NCBI GenBank assembly: GCA_902780535.1
Contig: CACZFT010000024.1
Coordinates: 1 to 50,857, forward strand
Source: an uncultured Selenomonas sp.
Lineage (GTDB): Bacteria; Bacillota; Negativicutes; Selenomonadales; Selenomonadaceae
Reading direction: 5' to 3'
Length of the DNA stretch: 50,857 nt
Notes under the pieces: model-generated
What the model was told of the DNA's origin: nothing
Databases searched by the model: none
The model's input: only the letters and a program-made list of their open reading frames with translations
Shown here: positions 42,544 to 50,857 of the stretch, in pieces
Numbering within the stretch: position 1 is the first letter of the stretch
Layout of the letters: the number at the start of each line of letters is the position of its first letter
Program-made: the position numbers and the translations under genes

Positions 42544-44170
42544 TCAGATGCGGAACTTCGCTGCTGCACTCCGCAGCGTCTTCGACAGTTCAGAAAGTCT
42601 CCGACTCGCTTCGGCGACTTCGTCCATGGCCGCCGCCTGTTCCTCGGACACCGCCGAGACGGATTCTGTTTCGGCTGCGACCTGCTTCCCCTCGTCATGA
42701 ATCTCTTCCATGACATGCGTGATGCGTTCCGCCCGCGCGGCAGAAGCCTGGGCCCCGGCAAGGATGTCGCCGACCTGCTCTGCAAGGTCGCCGACGGCTT
42801 CCGTGATGTTCTGGAAGGCGCTTCCCGCCTCCTCGATGACGGCGCGTCCCTCCTCAACGTCCTTCGTGCCGCGTTCCATGCGCGAAACCGCGACCTGCGT
42901 CTCCGACTGGATGGAGCTGATGAGCTCCGCGATCTTCGCGGCGGCCTTCCCGGATTCCTCGGCAAGCTTGCGCACTTCATCCGCGACAACGGAGAAGCCG
43001 CGTCCCGCCTTGCCCGCGCGCGCCGCCTCAATGGCCGCGTTGAGTGCGAGGAGGTTCGTCTGCTCGGCGATGTCCGCAATCGTATCGGAAATCTGGCCGA
43101 TCTCCGTCGACCGCTTCGCGAGCATGCGGATAGCAGTCGCCGAATGCTCGACGGATTCGGAAATCTCCGTCATCTGGTCGACGGCACCTGTCATGGCCTT
43201 GCGCCCGTTCTGCGCGATTTCGTCGACGCGTTCGGCCGCCTTGCTCGACGACTCCGCCTTCTGCTCGAATCCATGAAGTTCATCGGCCATCTTCACGACT
43301 TCCTGCTGCGACGTGCCGATGCTCTCGGTCGGCATTCTCCGTGAGCTGCGCCGCGAAATCGGAAACTTCGCCCGACGTCCGCTGAATCTCATCGATGAGG
43401 ACGTGCAGCTTGTCGATGGTCTCCTTGTAAGCCGCGGTCAGCTCGCCGAACTCATCCTGCGTCTGCACCTCGACCGGCACGGTCAGGTTCCCATCCGCGA
43501 CTTCTTGCGAAATCCCCATGAGGTACTGCACTGAACGATGGATCGTGCGCGAGAGATAGAGCGCCATCGACACGGAAAGTACGAGCACGACGATGGTCAG
43601 CACGAGGAACAGGATCTTGGCATCCTGATAACGGTCTGCTGCCGCATTCGTCTCCTGCTGGATGAAATCCTTGCTCTGATCGACGATGACGCCGAGATCC
43701 CAGTCGAGCTCCTGATATGCGGTTTCACTGGAGGCCATGGCCTGAAGCGCTTGATCGTGCTGCCCGGTCAGGACAAGTTCTTCGAGGCGCGTACGCCCCT
43801 TCTCGTACGCGCTCCATTTCTGCCGCATCTCATGAAAAGCATCCGCCTTGTCTCCCGTGAGCATCGGCTCGATGTTGTCAAACGTGATGTCCATCTGCCC
43901 TGCAAGGCCGCGCATCTCCTCCGAGGCATAGACCTGCCCCGAAAGCGACGTCGCACTCACCATGGAGTATTCTGCCTGACGGTAGATGGCCAACGCGCGG
44001 TCTGCCTGCGAGAGCGCGAGCACGTTGTTCAGATGTTCCGTTGCGATGCGCATCGCATTGCTGTTGATGGCATGAAGCGTATAGCCTGCGTAGATGCTCA
44101 TACACGCAAAGATGGCGATCAGAGCACCGAACACGGCATAGAGCTTCTGCCGGATGGTCAGTCGATCCAT
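42544..44170 (-). CDS. Methyl-accepting chemotaxis protein, copy 1, frame-disrupted
   Basis: A transmembrane chemoreceptor. ATG 44170 follows GGGGGAG. The N-terminal frame gives TM1 (about residues 8-30), a four-helix-bundle sensor, TM2 and HAMP, then diverges after QLTENA near 43330. The signalling part ([31 protein letters not shown] with the MCP hairpin [12 protein letters not shown]) continues in another frame to 42544. Aligned with copy 2, about 28 linker residues are missing at the break, so the lesion looks like a deletion of some 80 bases leaving 3n+1 overall. It is paired with the sugar-binding gene just downstream. Confidence 0.88.
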
Positions 44171-44223
44171 GCGTGAATCTCCCCCTTTTGATTGAAACAC
44201 ATTATCTTTCATCTGTACATTTC

Positions 44224-44252
44224 ATCATAACATAAAATATATTTTATTGTAA
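44224..44252 (-). promoter_or_regulatory. Promoter of chemoreceptor module 1 with internal palindrome
   Basis: TTACAA (44252-44247), 17 bases, TATGAT (44229-44224). The spacer is almost wholly filled by the perfect 16-base palindrome ATAAAATATATTTTAT (44232-44247), a good candidate operator. Confidence 0.7.
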
Positions 44253-44285
44253 ATAAGAAATTTTCTTTTTTCTCTCATACTGTAT

Positions 44286-44330
44286 AAAAAAGAAGCATCT
44301 CCAGAAAGAATTTCCAGAAATGCTTCTTTT
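44286..44330 (-). terminator. Terminator after the second sugar-binding protein
   Basis: AAGAAGCAT...ATGCTTCTT with inner CTGG/CCAG pairing, followed on the minus strand by six T. It separates the two chemosensory modules. Confidence 0.85.
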
Positions 44331-44351
44331 GCTTCCTATGGAATTGAATTG

Positions 44352-45380
44352 TTACTTCTTTACCGCATCGAGATTGTCCTTGTCGACAATGAGCGGCGTG
44401 CAGAGATACGACGGCACGGTGATGACACCATTATTATACGTCGTGACGTCGTTGATCTCGGGCTCCGTGCCATCGACGACGGCCTTGACCATGCGAATGA
44501 CCTTCGCGACGAGCAGCGACGGATCCTTATACGTCGTCATGGCCTGCTCGCCGTTCTGGATGGCTTCGAGCGCCTTGTCCTCGGCATCCTGCCCCGTCGT
44601 CAGCGGCATCTTCGTGATGCCCGCGGCCTTGAGCGCTTTTCGCGTGCCATCGGCAATGCCGTCATTCGGCGCGAGGATGATGTCCGGCGCACGTCCGGCG
44701 TCCGGGCCTGCGAGCAGCTTCTTCATGCGCTCTTCGGCATTTTCCGCCTTCCAGTTCTTCGTCGTGACCTGCTCGAACGACGTCTCCTTCGACGGCACGA
44801 CAATCTGCCCCTTGTCGATGTAGGGCTTCAGCACATCCATCGCCCCCTTGTAGAACAAGTGCGCGTTGTTGTCGCCATCGTCGCCCGCGAAGATTTCCAT
44901 CGTGTACGGGCCGCCGCCCGCTGCGAGGTTCAGGCTCGCCGCGATGTACTCGCCCATGCCCGTGCCGACGGCCTCGTTGTCATACGTCGCATAGTACGAG
45001 ACCGCGTCCGTATTCATGACGAGGCGGTCGTAGGCGATGACGGGGATGCCTTTCTCTTTGGCCTTGGCGAGCACGTCCGAGAGCTTGCCGCCATCGACGG
45101 CACCGACGACGATGCAGCCCGGATCGCCGGCAATCAACGACTCGATCTGCGAGACCTGCTCGTCGGCCGTATCGGCAAATTCAAGCGTGACCGTGAAGCC
45201 CTGCTGTTCCAGACCGTCCTTGATGGACTGCCCGTTCTTCTGCCAGCTCGGCGAAGAATTGGCGAAGGCCACGGCGACATTCTTGTTCTGCCCCTGCGAA
45301 CTGCCGCATCCTGCCGCTGCAAACAAGGCGAGCGCCCCGAGTGCGAGGAAGAGGATGAGCGTGATGGTTTTCCGTTTCAT
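44352..45380 (-). CDS. Sugar-binding lipoprotein (Peripla_BP_4 type), copy 2
   Basis: A 342-residue lipoprotein. The signal peptide ends in the lipobox FAAAGCGSS (Cys near residue 25). The mature protein is a two-lobed periplasmic-binding fold of the ChvE/galactose type: VAVAFANSSPSW, GCIVVGAVDGGKLSDVLAKAKEKGIPVIAYDRL, LAPNDGIADGTRKAL and TTGQDAEDKALEAI, seen separately. ATG 45380 follows GGAAAGGGG. No ABC permease or ATPase gene lies near; the gene is coupled to a chemoreceptor 20 bases upstream. A role as ligand-binding partner for that receptor is inferred. Confidence 0.92.
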   Translation of the reverse strand: MKRKTITLILFLALGALALFAAAGCGSSQGQNKNVAVAFANSSPSWQKNGQSIKDGLEQQGFTVTLEFADTADEQVSQIESLIAGDPGCIVVGAVDGGKLSDVLAKAKEKGIPVIAYDRLVMNTDAVSYYATYDNEAVGTGMGEYIAASLNLAAGGGPYTMEIFAGDDGDNNAHLFYKGAMDVLKPYIDKGQIVVPSKETSFEQVTTKNWKAENAEERMKKLLAGPDAGRAPDIILAPNDGIADGTRKALKAAGITKMPLTTGQDAEDKALEAIQNGEQAMTTYKDPSLLVAKVIRMVKAVVDGTEPEINDVTTYNNGVITVPSYLCTPLIVDKDNLDAVKK

Positions 45381-45400
45381 ATGATATGTTTCCCCTTTCC

Positions 45401-47098
45401 TCATATCTTGAACTTCTTCGTCGATGCCTGGAGCTCGTTCGCGACCTGCGAGAGCTTGTCGCTCGCCTGCGCGATCTCGTCCATCGAAGCCGACTGCTCT
45501 TCCGTCGCGGCGGAGACGGACTCCGTCTCCGATGCCACGGCACGGCTGCTCTTGTCGATGTTCTCCATGACCTCGACAAGCGCCATGGCCTTGTCCGACG
45601 CCGTGCGCGCTTCGTCGAGAATCTTCTGCGCGCCCTGCGTGAGCCCCTCGACCGAACCCGCAATCGTCTCGAATGCGCGTCCCGCCTCAGCAACGACCGT
45701 GCGGCCGCTTTCGACGTCCGCCGTGCCCTTCTTCATGCGCTCAACTGCCGCATCCGTATCCTTCTGGATAGCCGAAATGAGGCCGGCAATCTGCTGCGCT
45801 GCCTCGCTCGAACCTTCGGCGAGCTTGCGCACTTCATCCGCGACAACGGAGAAGCCGCGTCCCGCCTCGCCCGCGCGCGCCGCCTCGATGGCCGCGTTGA
45901 GCGCCAAGAGGTTCGTCTGCTCGGCGATGTCTGCAATCGTATCGGAAATCTGGCCGATTTCCGTCGAACGCTTCGCGAGCGTCGCAATTGTCTCAGCCGA
46001 TTCCGTGACAGAAGCGGAAATCTCCGCCATCTGGCCGACGGCGCCGTTGATGGCGCTCTGGCCGTTCTTCGCGATAGCTGCAACTTCCTGCGTCGCCTTC
46101 GCCGTTTCCGACGCCGTCTGTTCGAAGTTCGTCATGCTCTCTGCCATGGACTGGATGTCGCCGAGTGAACGCGTCACGGCATCTCCCGTCTCGCTCGACG
46201 AGCCCGCGACATTCGTGATCGATGTCGCGACCTGCTGCGTCGCCTGCGCCGACTGGTTCGCGTTCTCCGTGAGCTGCGCCGCATACGACTGCACGTCCTC
46301 TGCCGTGCGCTGGATGTCCTGGATCAGGCCGTGCAGATGCTGGATCGTCTCGCCATAGGCCACGGTCAGGCTGCCGAGCTCGTCCTCGGTCATCGGTTCC
46401 GGCTGCACCGTGAGATCGCCTGCGGAGACCTGCTCCGAAACATCCTTCAAATAATTCACGGACTTCATGATGCCACTGCTCAGATACCAGCCCATGCCCG
46501 CCGCGAGTGCGAGCACGACGAGCACGCAGATAATCAGCGTCCATTTCGTCTGTTCATAGCGCGCCGAGGCATCGAGGCTCTCCTGATGGATGAAGTCCTT
46601 CGAGCTGTCGACGATGACGCTCATGCGGTTCGCGATGTCTTCATATTGATACGCCGATTTCTCGAGCGCTGCCATCGCGGCCTCTGCCTGCCCGCCCTTC
46701 GCCATGCTCGTGAGCTGCTCTGAGGACTTGCGGTAGCTCGTCCACTCGCTGCGCAGCTGCTGGAAATCGTCCTTACGATCCGGCGCGATGGCTGGTTCGA
46801 GCGCATCGAACGTGATGTCGATCTGCGACGCGAGGTTCTTCTCACGTCCCGCCGCATAGAGACGTTCCGTCAGCTTCTTTGACGTCACGACGGCGTACTC
46901 CTGCTGGCGGTACTCCGAAAGCGTACCCTTTGCCTCCATGCCCCGCATGACGCTCGCAAGATGTTCCGTCGCGATGCGCAGAGCGCCGTTGTTGATCTGA
47001 TGAAGGCTGTATCCCGCATAGAGGCTCGCGGCGAAGAAAATCGCCAGCACGACGCCGAACACGAGGATCAGCTTCTTTCGGATGGTCAAGTTGTCCAA
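45401..47098 (-). CDS. Methyl-accepting chemotaxis protein, copy 2 (TTG start)
   Basis: A 565-residue chemoreceptor, intact. TM1 is at about residues 8-30, the periplasmic four-helix-bundle sensor at about 31-190, and TM2 ([21 protein letters not shown]) near 195. HAMP and a long coiled coil follow, with the conserved tip ([37 protein letters not shown], in parts). No CheR-binding pentapeptide is seen at the C-terminus (ends STKKFKI). The start is TTG 47098 after [17 protein letters not shown] aligns with copy 1 [11 protein letters not shown] sigma-A promoter precedes it and a sugar-binding gene follows. Confidence 0.95.
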   Translation of the reverse strand: MDNLTIRKKLILVFGVVLAIFFAASLYAGYSLHQINNGALRIATEHLASVMRGMEAKGTLSEYRQQEYAVVTSKKLTERLYAAGREKNLASQIDITFDALEPAIAPDRKDDFQQLRSEWTSYRKSSEQLTSMAKGGQAEAAMAALEKSAYQYEDIANRMSVIVDSSKDFIHQESLDASARYEQTKWTLIICVLVVLALAAGMGWYLSSGIMKSVNYLKDVSEQVSAGDLTVQPEPMTEDELGSLTVAYGETIQHLHGLIQDIQRTAEDVQSYAAQLTENANQSAQATQQVATSITNVAGSSSETGDAVTRSLGDIQSMAESMTNFEQTASETAKATQEVAAIAKNGQSAINGAVGQMAEISASVTESAETIATLAKRSTEIGQISDTIADIAEQTNLLALNAAIEAARAGEAGRGFSVVADEVRKLAEGSSEAAQQIAGLISAIQKDTDAAVERMKKGTADVESGRTVVAEAGRAFETIAGSVEGLTQGAQKILDEARTASDKAMALVEVMENIDKSSRAVASETESVSAATEEQSASMDEIAQASDKLSQVANELQASTKKFKI

Positions 47099-47155
47099 AG
47101 TGATGATTCCCCCTTAAATAATCTTTTATTTCCCTTTTTTCCCTTGCGTTTTCCT

Positions 47156-47184
47156 ATCTTACCACAATTCTGCTCCTCTTTCAA
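47156..47184 (-). promoter_or_regulatory. Promoter of chemoreceptor module 2
   Basis: TTGAAA (47184-47179), 17 bases, TAAGAT (47161-47156). A sigma-28 type promoter, usual for chemoreceptor genes in many bacteria, was looked for and not found. Confidence 0.65.
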
Positions 47185-47211
47185 AACTTTGATGATGTTT
47201 TTCACCAAAGA

Positions 47212-47249
47212 AAAACGCATTTGCAGGACATTGGCTGCAAATGCGTTTC
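47212..47249 (-). terminator. Terminator after the second AAA-ATPase gene
   Basis: AAACGCATTTGCAG / CTGCAAATGCGTTT with an eight-base loop, followed on the minus strand by TTCTTTGG. Confidence 0.85.
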
Positions 47250-47276
47250 TTCGAACAAAATACGTTGCGGGATGGC

Positions 47277-48944
47277 TCAAGCATTTCCCATTTTTACAAG
47301 CACATGCTTCTTGCAGAACGCGATTCCATAGTGCCAGATGTCTTGGACACCAGAAGCTTCGAGTTCTGTATCATAAGCTTTTTCCTTCATCTGCTTGCAG
47401 GCTTCTTCAGCTGTATCTGCAAGCTCTTTTTCCTGCTCGACGGATTTGAACTCAAGAACGATTCCCGGGAGTTCCGGCTTTTTCGGAAAGAACGCAAGGT
47501 CGAAGCGCCCATACCCGCTTTCCCGGTTCGAACGGATGAAATAGCGCTTGTCCAGCCATACGGAAAGTCCGAGCATCAAACCATGATAGAAGCTTTCTGG
47601 CTGCGCGGCATCATGGAAGCTGACCATGTCCCGGAGAACTATCTGCAAACATTCCTGAAAAGATTCCGCGTCTCCTTCCTGCATAGCCTCCAGCAGATCA
47701 TCGAGAATCGAGCGATCCTCCGAAGAAGCCAGGAATTTCAATATCTCATCGCGGAAGACGCGTCGAATCTCCATGTTCGGAATAGAGAGATCATATTTCT
47801 CTCCATCTTCATCATCAACGGCTCCCACGCATTTGAGATAGCCTGTCGCCAGCAGGACGTCATAGAGATTGGCGCGATGTTTCTCGATGTCTGGATAGAT
47901 GAACGATTCTTCAATTCGCGTGCGAATCGTCTTCCCTTCCATGAGTTTCGACAAATGGCGCGCCCGCTTCTGGTCGAGCTGTTTCAACATCGTCTGAAGA
48001 ATGCTGTTGCCCGATGTCCGCACCCAATATTTCCGTGCCTTGCATCCCTCGCTGAAATAATTGTTGACCGACCATGGATTGTAGATGTCTCTGCCGTGAA
48101 AATTGTAGCCGTCATACCAGTCAGCAATTTCCCCCAGCTTATCCTCTTGTCCGAAATCCCGCGCCAGTTTCGCAACTTCTTCCCGCGTATAGCCGCACGC
48201 ATCCGCAAACCCTCCAGAAATAACGGAAGAGACTTTGAGATTGTTGAGCCCACTGAAAATGCTTTCCTTCGCGATGCGAAGGACGCCCGTGAGAATGGCG
48301 AAATCAAGTGCCTCGTTTGATTTCAAAGCGGAAGAATACAAGCTCCTGTAAAAGCCGATGGCTTCTAGATAATATCCATGCGCCCATGCACATTGGAGCG
48401 GTGCATCGTACTCGTCAATCAGCAGAACCGCTTTTTTACCGTAATGCTTTTCCAGCAATCGACAAAGAAGGCGAAATGCATCCGACATGGTTTCAAGCTC
48501 TGCCTTGCCCGCATAGATGCCTTCAAACGCCATCCGATCACCAGGATCCATTGGATCATTCAGCAGATGCTTGAATCGACCGTACAAACGAGAAAGCTCC
48601 AGAGCAACTTTTTTCTGCATGCCGCCCCATGTATCCCATTCTATATTTTTCATCGTCAAGAAAATCACGGGACGTGTCCCCTGTTCTGCCATAGCAACAG
48701 GGTCGTCCATGACCTTGAGGCCTTCAAAGAGCTTCCGATGCTCGTCCGCGCCCTCGATCTCGAGGAATTGCTGCGTCATGGAAAGCAGCAGCGATTTTCC
48801 AAAACGTCGCGGGCGCGTGATGAGCGTTACATCAGCATGACCACGGAAAAATTCGCTGAGGAATGTCGTTTTATCAACAAAATAGTAGCCATTCATCCGG
48901 AGCTTTGCAAAATACTCCGTTCCAATTGGCAGCACCTTGTTCAT
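47277..48944 (-). CDS. AAA-ATPase-like / PD-(D/E)XK nuclease family protein (copy 2)
   Basis: A 555-residue paralogue of the gene at 32486-34174. It has FVDKTTFLSEFF, Walker A RPRRFGKSLLLS, Walker B VLLIDEYDAPL and the shared block RIAKESIFSGLNNLKVSSVISGG, seen as family identity. The nuclease core is YGRFDLAFF...GIVLEFK. The two copies differ clearly over most of their length, so they are not a recent duplication. ATG 48944 is chosen (GGTGG upstream). It follows the glucanotransferase gene by 14 bases and may be read from the same transcript. Confidence 0.92.
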   Translation of the reverse strand: MNKVLPIGTEYFAKLRMNGYYFVDKTTFLSEFFRGHADVTLITRPRRFGKSLLLSMTQQFLEIEGADEHRKLFEGLKVMDDPVAMAEQGTRPVIFLTMKNIEWDTWGGMQKKVALELSRLYGRFKHLLNDPMDPGDRMAFEGIYAGKAELETMSDAFRLLCRLLEKHYGKKAVLLIDEYDAPLQCAWAHGYYLEAIGFYRSLYSSALKSNEALDFAILTGVLRIAKESIFSGLNNLKVSSVISGGFADACGYTREEVAKLARDFGQEDKLGEIADWYDGYNFHGRDIYNPWSVNNYFSEGCKARKYWVRTSGNSILQTMLKQLDQKRARHLSKLMEGKTIRTRIEESFIYPDIEKHRANLYDVLLATGYLKCVGAVDDEDGEKYDLSIPNMEIRRVFRDEILKFLASSEDRSILDDLLEAMQEGDAESFQECLQIVLRDMVSFHDAAQPESFYHGLMLGLSVWLDKRYFIRSNRESGYGRFDLAFFPKKPELPGIVLEFKSVEQEKELADTAEEACKQMKEKAYDTELEASGVQDIWHYGIAFCKKHVLVKMGNA

Positions 48945-48958
48945 CTTTCCACCTGCCT

Positions 48959-50857
48959 TCACCCGCGGCCGTACTCTTCCACCATCGCCCGGATCTTCTT
49001 CGGATCGAGCATGACGTGGTAGTCAGGCTTCAGGCACCACTTCCAGTTGAGGCCAATCGTGCCCGGCGTGTTCATGCGGGCGCGGCTGTCGAGGCCGAGG
49101 AGGTCCTGCATCGGCACGATGGCGAGGCGGGCGCGCGAGGCGTAGGCAAAGCGGATGAGCTTCGCGGCCACGTCCTGCGGGTTCTCGCGGTCGGCACCGA
49201 TGAGCTGCGCGACGCCCGCGCGCGTGGCATCATTGATGTCGCTCGTGTACCAGCCGACCGTCGTGTTGTTGTCATGCGTGCCCGTATAGATGACGCTGTT
49301 CTCCGGCGCGACGAAGCCGATGCGGCCGCGGTCATTGAAGTAGAGCGTGAAATGCAGGACTTTCATGCCCGGGAAGCCGCAGTCGTCGCGGAGCTTCTCG
49401 ACCTCGTCCGTGATGATGCCGAGGTCTTCGGCCACGACGGGCAGGCTGCCGAGCGCCGCTTTCACGGCGTCGAAGAACGGCTTGCCGGGGCCCGGCATCC
49501 AGCGGCCGTTGATGGCCGTCTTCGCCTTGCCGTCGATTTCCCAGTACGACTCGAAGCCGCGGAAATGGTCGATGCGCACGACATCGACGAGCTTGTAGAG
49601 CTTGCGGAAGCGCGCGATCCACCAGGCGTAGTGCTCTTCTTTCATGGCCTCCCAGTCATACTGCGGGTTGCCCCAGAGCTGGCCCGTCGCGCTGAAGTAA
49701 TCGGGCGGAACGCCCGCGACGCTCTTGGCCGTGCCGTCGGGATTGAGGTCGAAGAGCTCCTGATGGCTCCAGACGTCGGCGCTGTCGCCCGCGATGAAAA
49801 TCGGCATGTCGCCGAGGATGCGGATGCCCTTCTCCTTCGCGTAGTCATGGAGCCGCGTCCACTGCGCATCGAACAGGAACTGCAGGAATTTCTGGAAGCC
49901 GACATGCTCTTCGAGCCGGTCGGCGAGCTGTGCGAGCGCCTTCGGCTTGCGATGCTTGATGTCATCCGGCCACTTCGTCCATTCCTTGTGCTTGAAATCG
50001 TTCTTCGCGGCCATGAACAACGCAAAGTCGTCGAGCCAGGCTTTCTCGCGGTCGCAGAAGACGAGGTACTCCGGCAGCTGCTCGCCGCCCGCCTTGCGGA
50101 AGCGCTCATACGCTTTCTTGAGCGCCTTGTGCTTGAACGTCCAGACACGCGTGAAGTCGACGAACGAGCTGCCGCCCGGGAACAGCACCTTGACGTCGGC
50201 GGCCTGCAGCCATCCACGGTCGACGAGGTCGTCGAGATCGATGAGCATGGGATTGCCAGCGAAAGCCGAGGGAGACTGATACGGAGAGTAGCCGAAATCG
50301 ACGGGCCCGAGCGGCAGGATCTGCCAGACATGCTGGCCGGCCGCCGCGAGGAAGTCGATGAATTTGTACGCTTCTTTGCCGAGGTCGCCGATGCCGTATT
50401 TCGACGGCAGCGACGTCGGATGCAGCAGCACGCCGGCCTCGCGCGCGTATTTCTGTGGCGCATGTTCCTCGCGCAGCAGCACGCCCTTGAGCGGCGGGAT
50501 GTGCACGGTCACTTCGCCGCGCACGACGTCATACCGCTTTTCCGGATGGAACGCATCGACGAACGTGCCGCCCGCGAAATCGCCGACCTGCACCGTCAGT
50601 GCCTGCTCTTCCGAGCGGTGGCGGTTAAATGCCACGATGTAGGCATCGTCGTCCGCCTTTTCGCCGAAGGCGTCGCGGCCGCCGCGGATGACGCGCGCGA
50701 ACGCGAGCAGATCGCCGTCACCATAGAGCGGCAGCAGCTCGCCCGTCTGCAGCACGGTATGCTCGTTGCGCTCGCGGATGTACTTGCGATAGTGCTCCTG
50801 CACGTAGGTGTCGCCATCGTCCCAGCGGTACGGGCGGCGGTTGTATGGGTCTTTGAA
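48959..50857 (-). CDS. malQ: Alpha-amylase family / 4-alpha-glucanotransferase fusion (N-terminus beyond window)
   Basis: The frame is open to the right edge; 632 residues are visible. The first ~135 look like the end of a GH13 alpha-amylase or neopullulanase: FKDPYNRRPYRW at the edge, then a beta-sandwich domain with AFARVIRGG and FNRHRSEEQ. From about residue 139 (REAGVLLHPTSLPSKYGIGDLG) follows a complete GH77 amylomaltase. Its catalytic Asp lies in VVRIDHFRGFE, Glu in VVAEDLG and Asp in YTGTHDNNTT. Such bifunctional proteins debranch or hydrolyse alpha-glucans and transfer the resulting chains. The catalytic part of the GH13 domain lies outside the window. Confidence 0.92.
   Translation of the reverse strand, partial: FKDPYNRRPYRWDDGDTYVQEHYRKYIRERNEHTVLQTGELLPLYGDGDLLAFARVIRGGRDAFGEKADDDAYIVAFNRHRSEEQALTVQVGDFAGGTFVDAFHPEKRYDVVRGEVTVHIPPLKGVLLREEHAPQKYAREAGVLLHPTSLPSKYGIGDLGKEAYKFIDFLAAAGQHVWQILPLGPVDFGYSPYQSPSAFAGNPMLIDLDDLVDRGWLQAADVKVLFPGGSSFVDFTRVWTFKHKALKKAYERFRKAGGEQLPEYLVFCDREKAWLDDFALFMAAKNDFKHKEWTKWPDDIKHRKPKALAQLADRLEEHVGFQKFLQFLFDAQWTRLHDYAKEKGIRILGDMPIFIAGDSADVWSHQELFDLNPDGTAKSVAGVPPDYFSATGQLWGNPQYDWEAMKEEHYAWWIARFRKLYKLVDVVRIDHFRGFESYWEIDGKAKTAINGRWMPGPGKPFFDAVKAALGSLPVVAEDLGIITDEVEKLRDDCGFPGMKVLHFTLYFNDRGRIGFVAPENSVIYTGTHDNNTTVGWYTSDINDATRAGVAQLIGADRENPQDVAAKLIRFAYASRARLAIVPMQDLLGLDSRARMNTPGTIGLNWKWCLKPDYHVMLDPKKIRAMVEEYGRG

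Noticed and set aside
41541..45380. Complete sugar ABC transporter
   Set aside because: Only the binding proteins are present; no permease or ATPase gene occurs anywhere in the window.
1..50857. tRNA genes, CRISPR arrays, insertion sequences, prophage
   Set aside because: No tRNA-like cloverleaf with CCA end, no regular spacer-repeat array, no transposase and no phage structural gene was seen on either strand.

Overview
The window is about 51 kb of GC-rich DNA. Its gene content and order point to a motile, diderm member of the Firmicutes/Negativicutes, most like Selenomonas or a close relative. This is inferred from the linked topA-trmFO-hslVU-codY-flagellar block, the T-box and c-di-AMP riboswitch leaders, and FliY/FlbD-type flagellar genes; no database search was run. 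No tRNA, CRISPR array or insertion sequence was seen.

Region 1 (1-21.3 kb, minus strand) is a flagellar/chemotaxis supercluster. Read in the direction of transcription it runs flgB, flgC, fliE, fliF, fliG, fliH, fliI, fliJ, a lytic transglycosylase, a MotE-like protein, fliK, flgD, a small flagellar operon protein and flgE. A terminator and a new sigma-A promoter follow, then flbD, fliL, fliM, fliY, cheY, fliO, fliP, fliQ, fliR, flhB and flhA, which runs off the left edge. Together these encode rod, MS ring, C ring, export gate and ATPase, hook and hook-length control.

Region 2 (21.4-29.8 kb, minus strand) is dprA-topA-trmFO-hslV-hslU, then codY, with folB upstream. The order matches the Bacillus topA-trmFO-xerC(codV)-clpQ-clpY-codY-flgB neighbourhood, except that xerC is absent and trmFO is short at exactly that junction.

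Region 3 (29.8-38.4 kb) is rich in RNA regulation. It holds a 25-codon membrane micro-ORF with its own promoter, an NlpC/P60 wall hydrolase behind a c-di-AMP (ydaO/yuaA) riboswitch, rnpB, deoD, an AAA-ATPase/PD-(D/E)XK gene, and the divergent serine genes serA (behind a T-box with a probable serine specifier) and serC. A DeoR-family regulator follows.

Region 4 (38.4-50.9 kb, minus strand) holds a DUF2225 / unknown / DUF4127 operon, two tandem modules each made of a methyl-accepting chemotaxis protein followed by a sugar-binding lipoprotein without ABC-transporter partners, a second AAA-ATPase/PD-(D/E)XK paralogue, and a partial glycan-processing fusion ending in a 4-alpha-glucanotransferase.

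Five otherwise intact genes (fliK, fliF, hslU, the first chemoreceptor and the first sugar-binding protein) each carry one reading-frame break. The first three look like single-base indels, so consensus error is a serious possibility. The last two look like larger deletions within one duplicated module.
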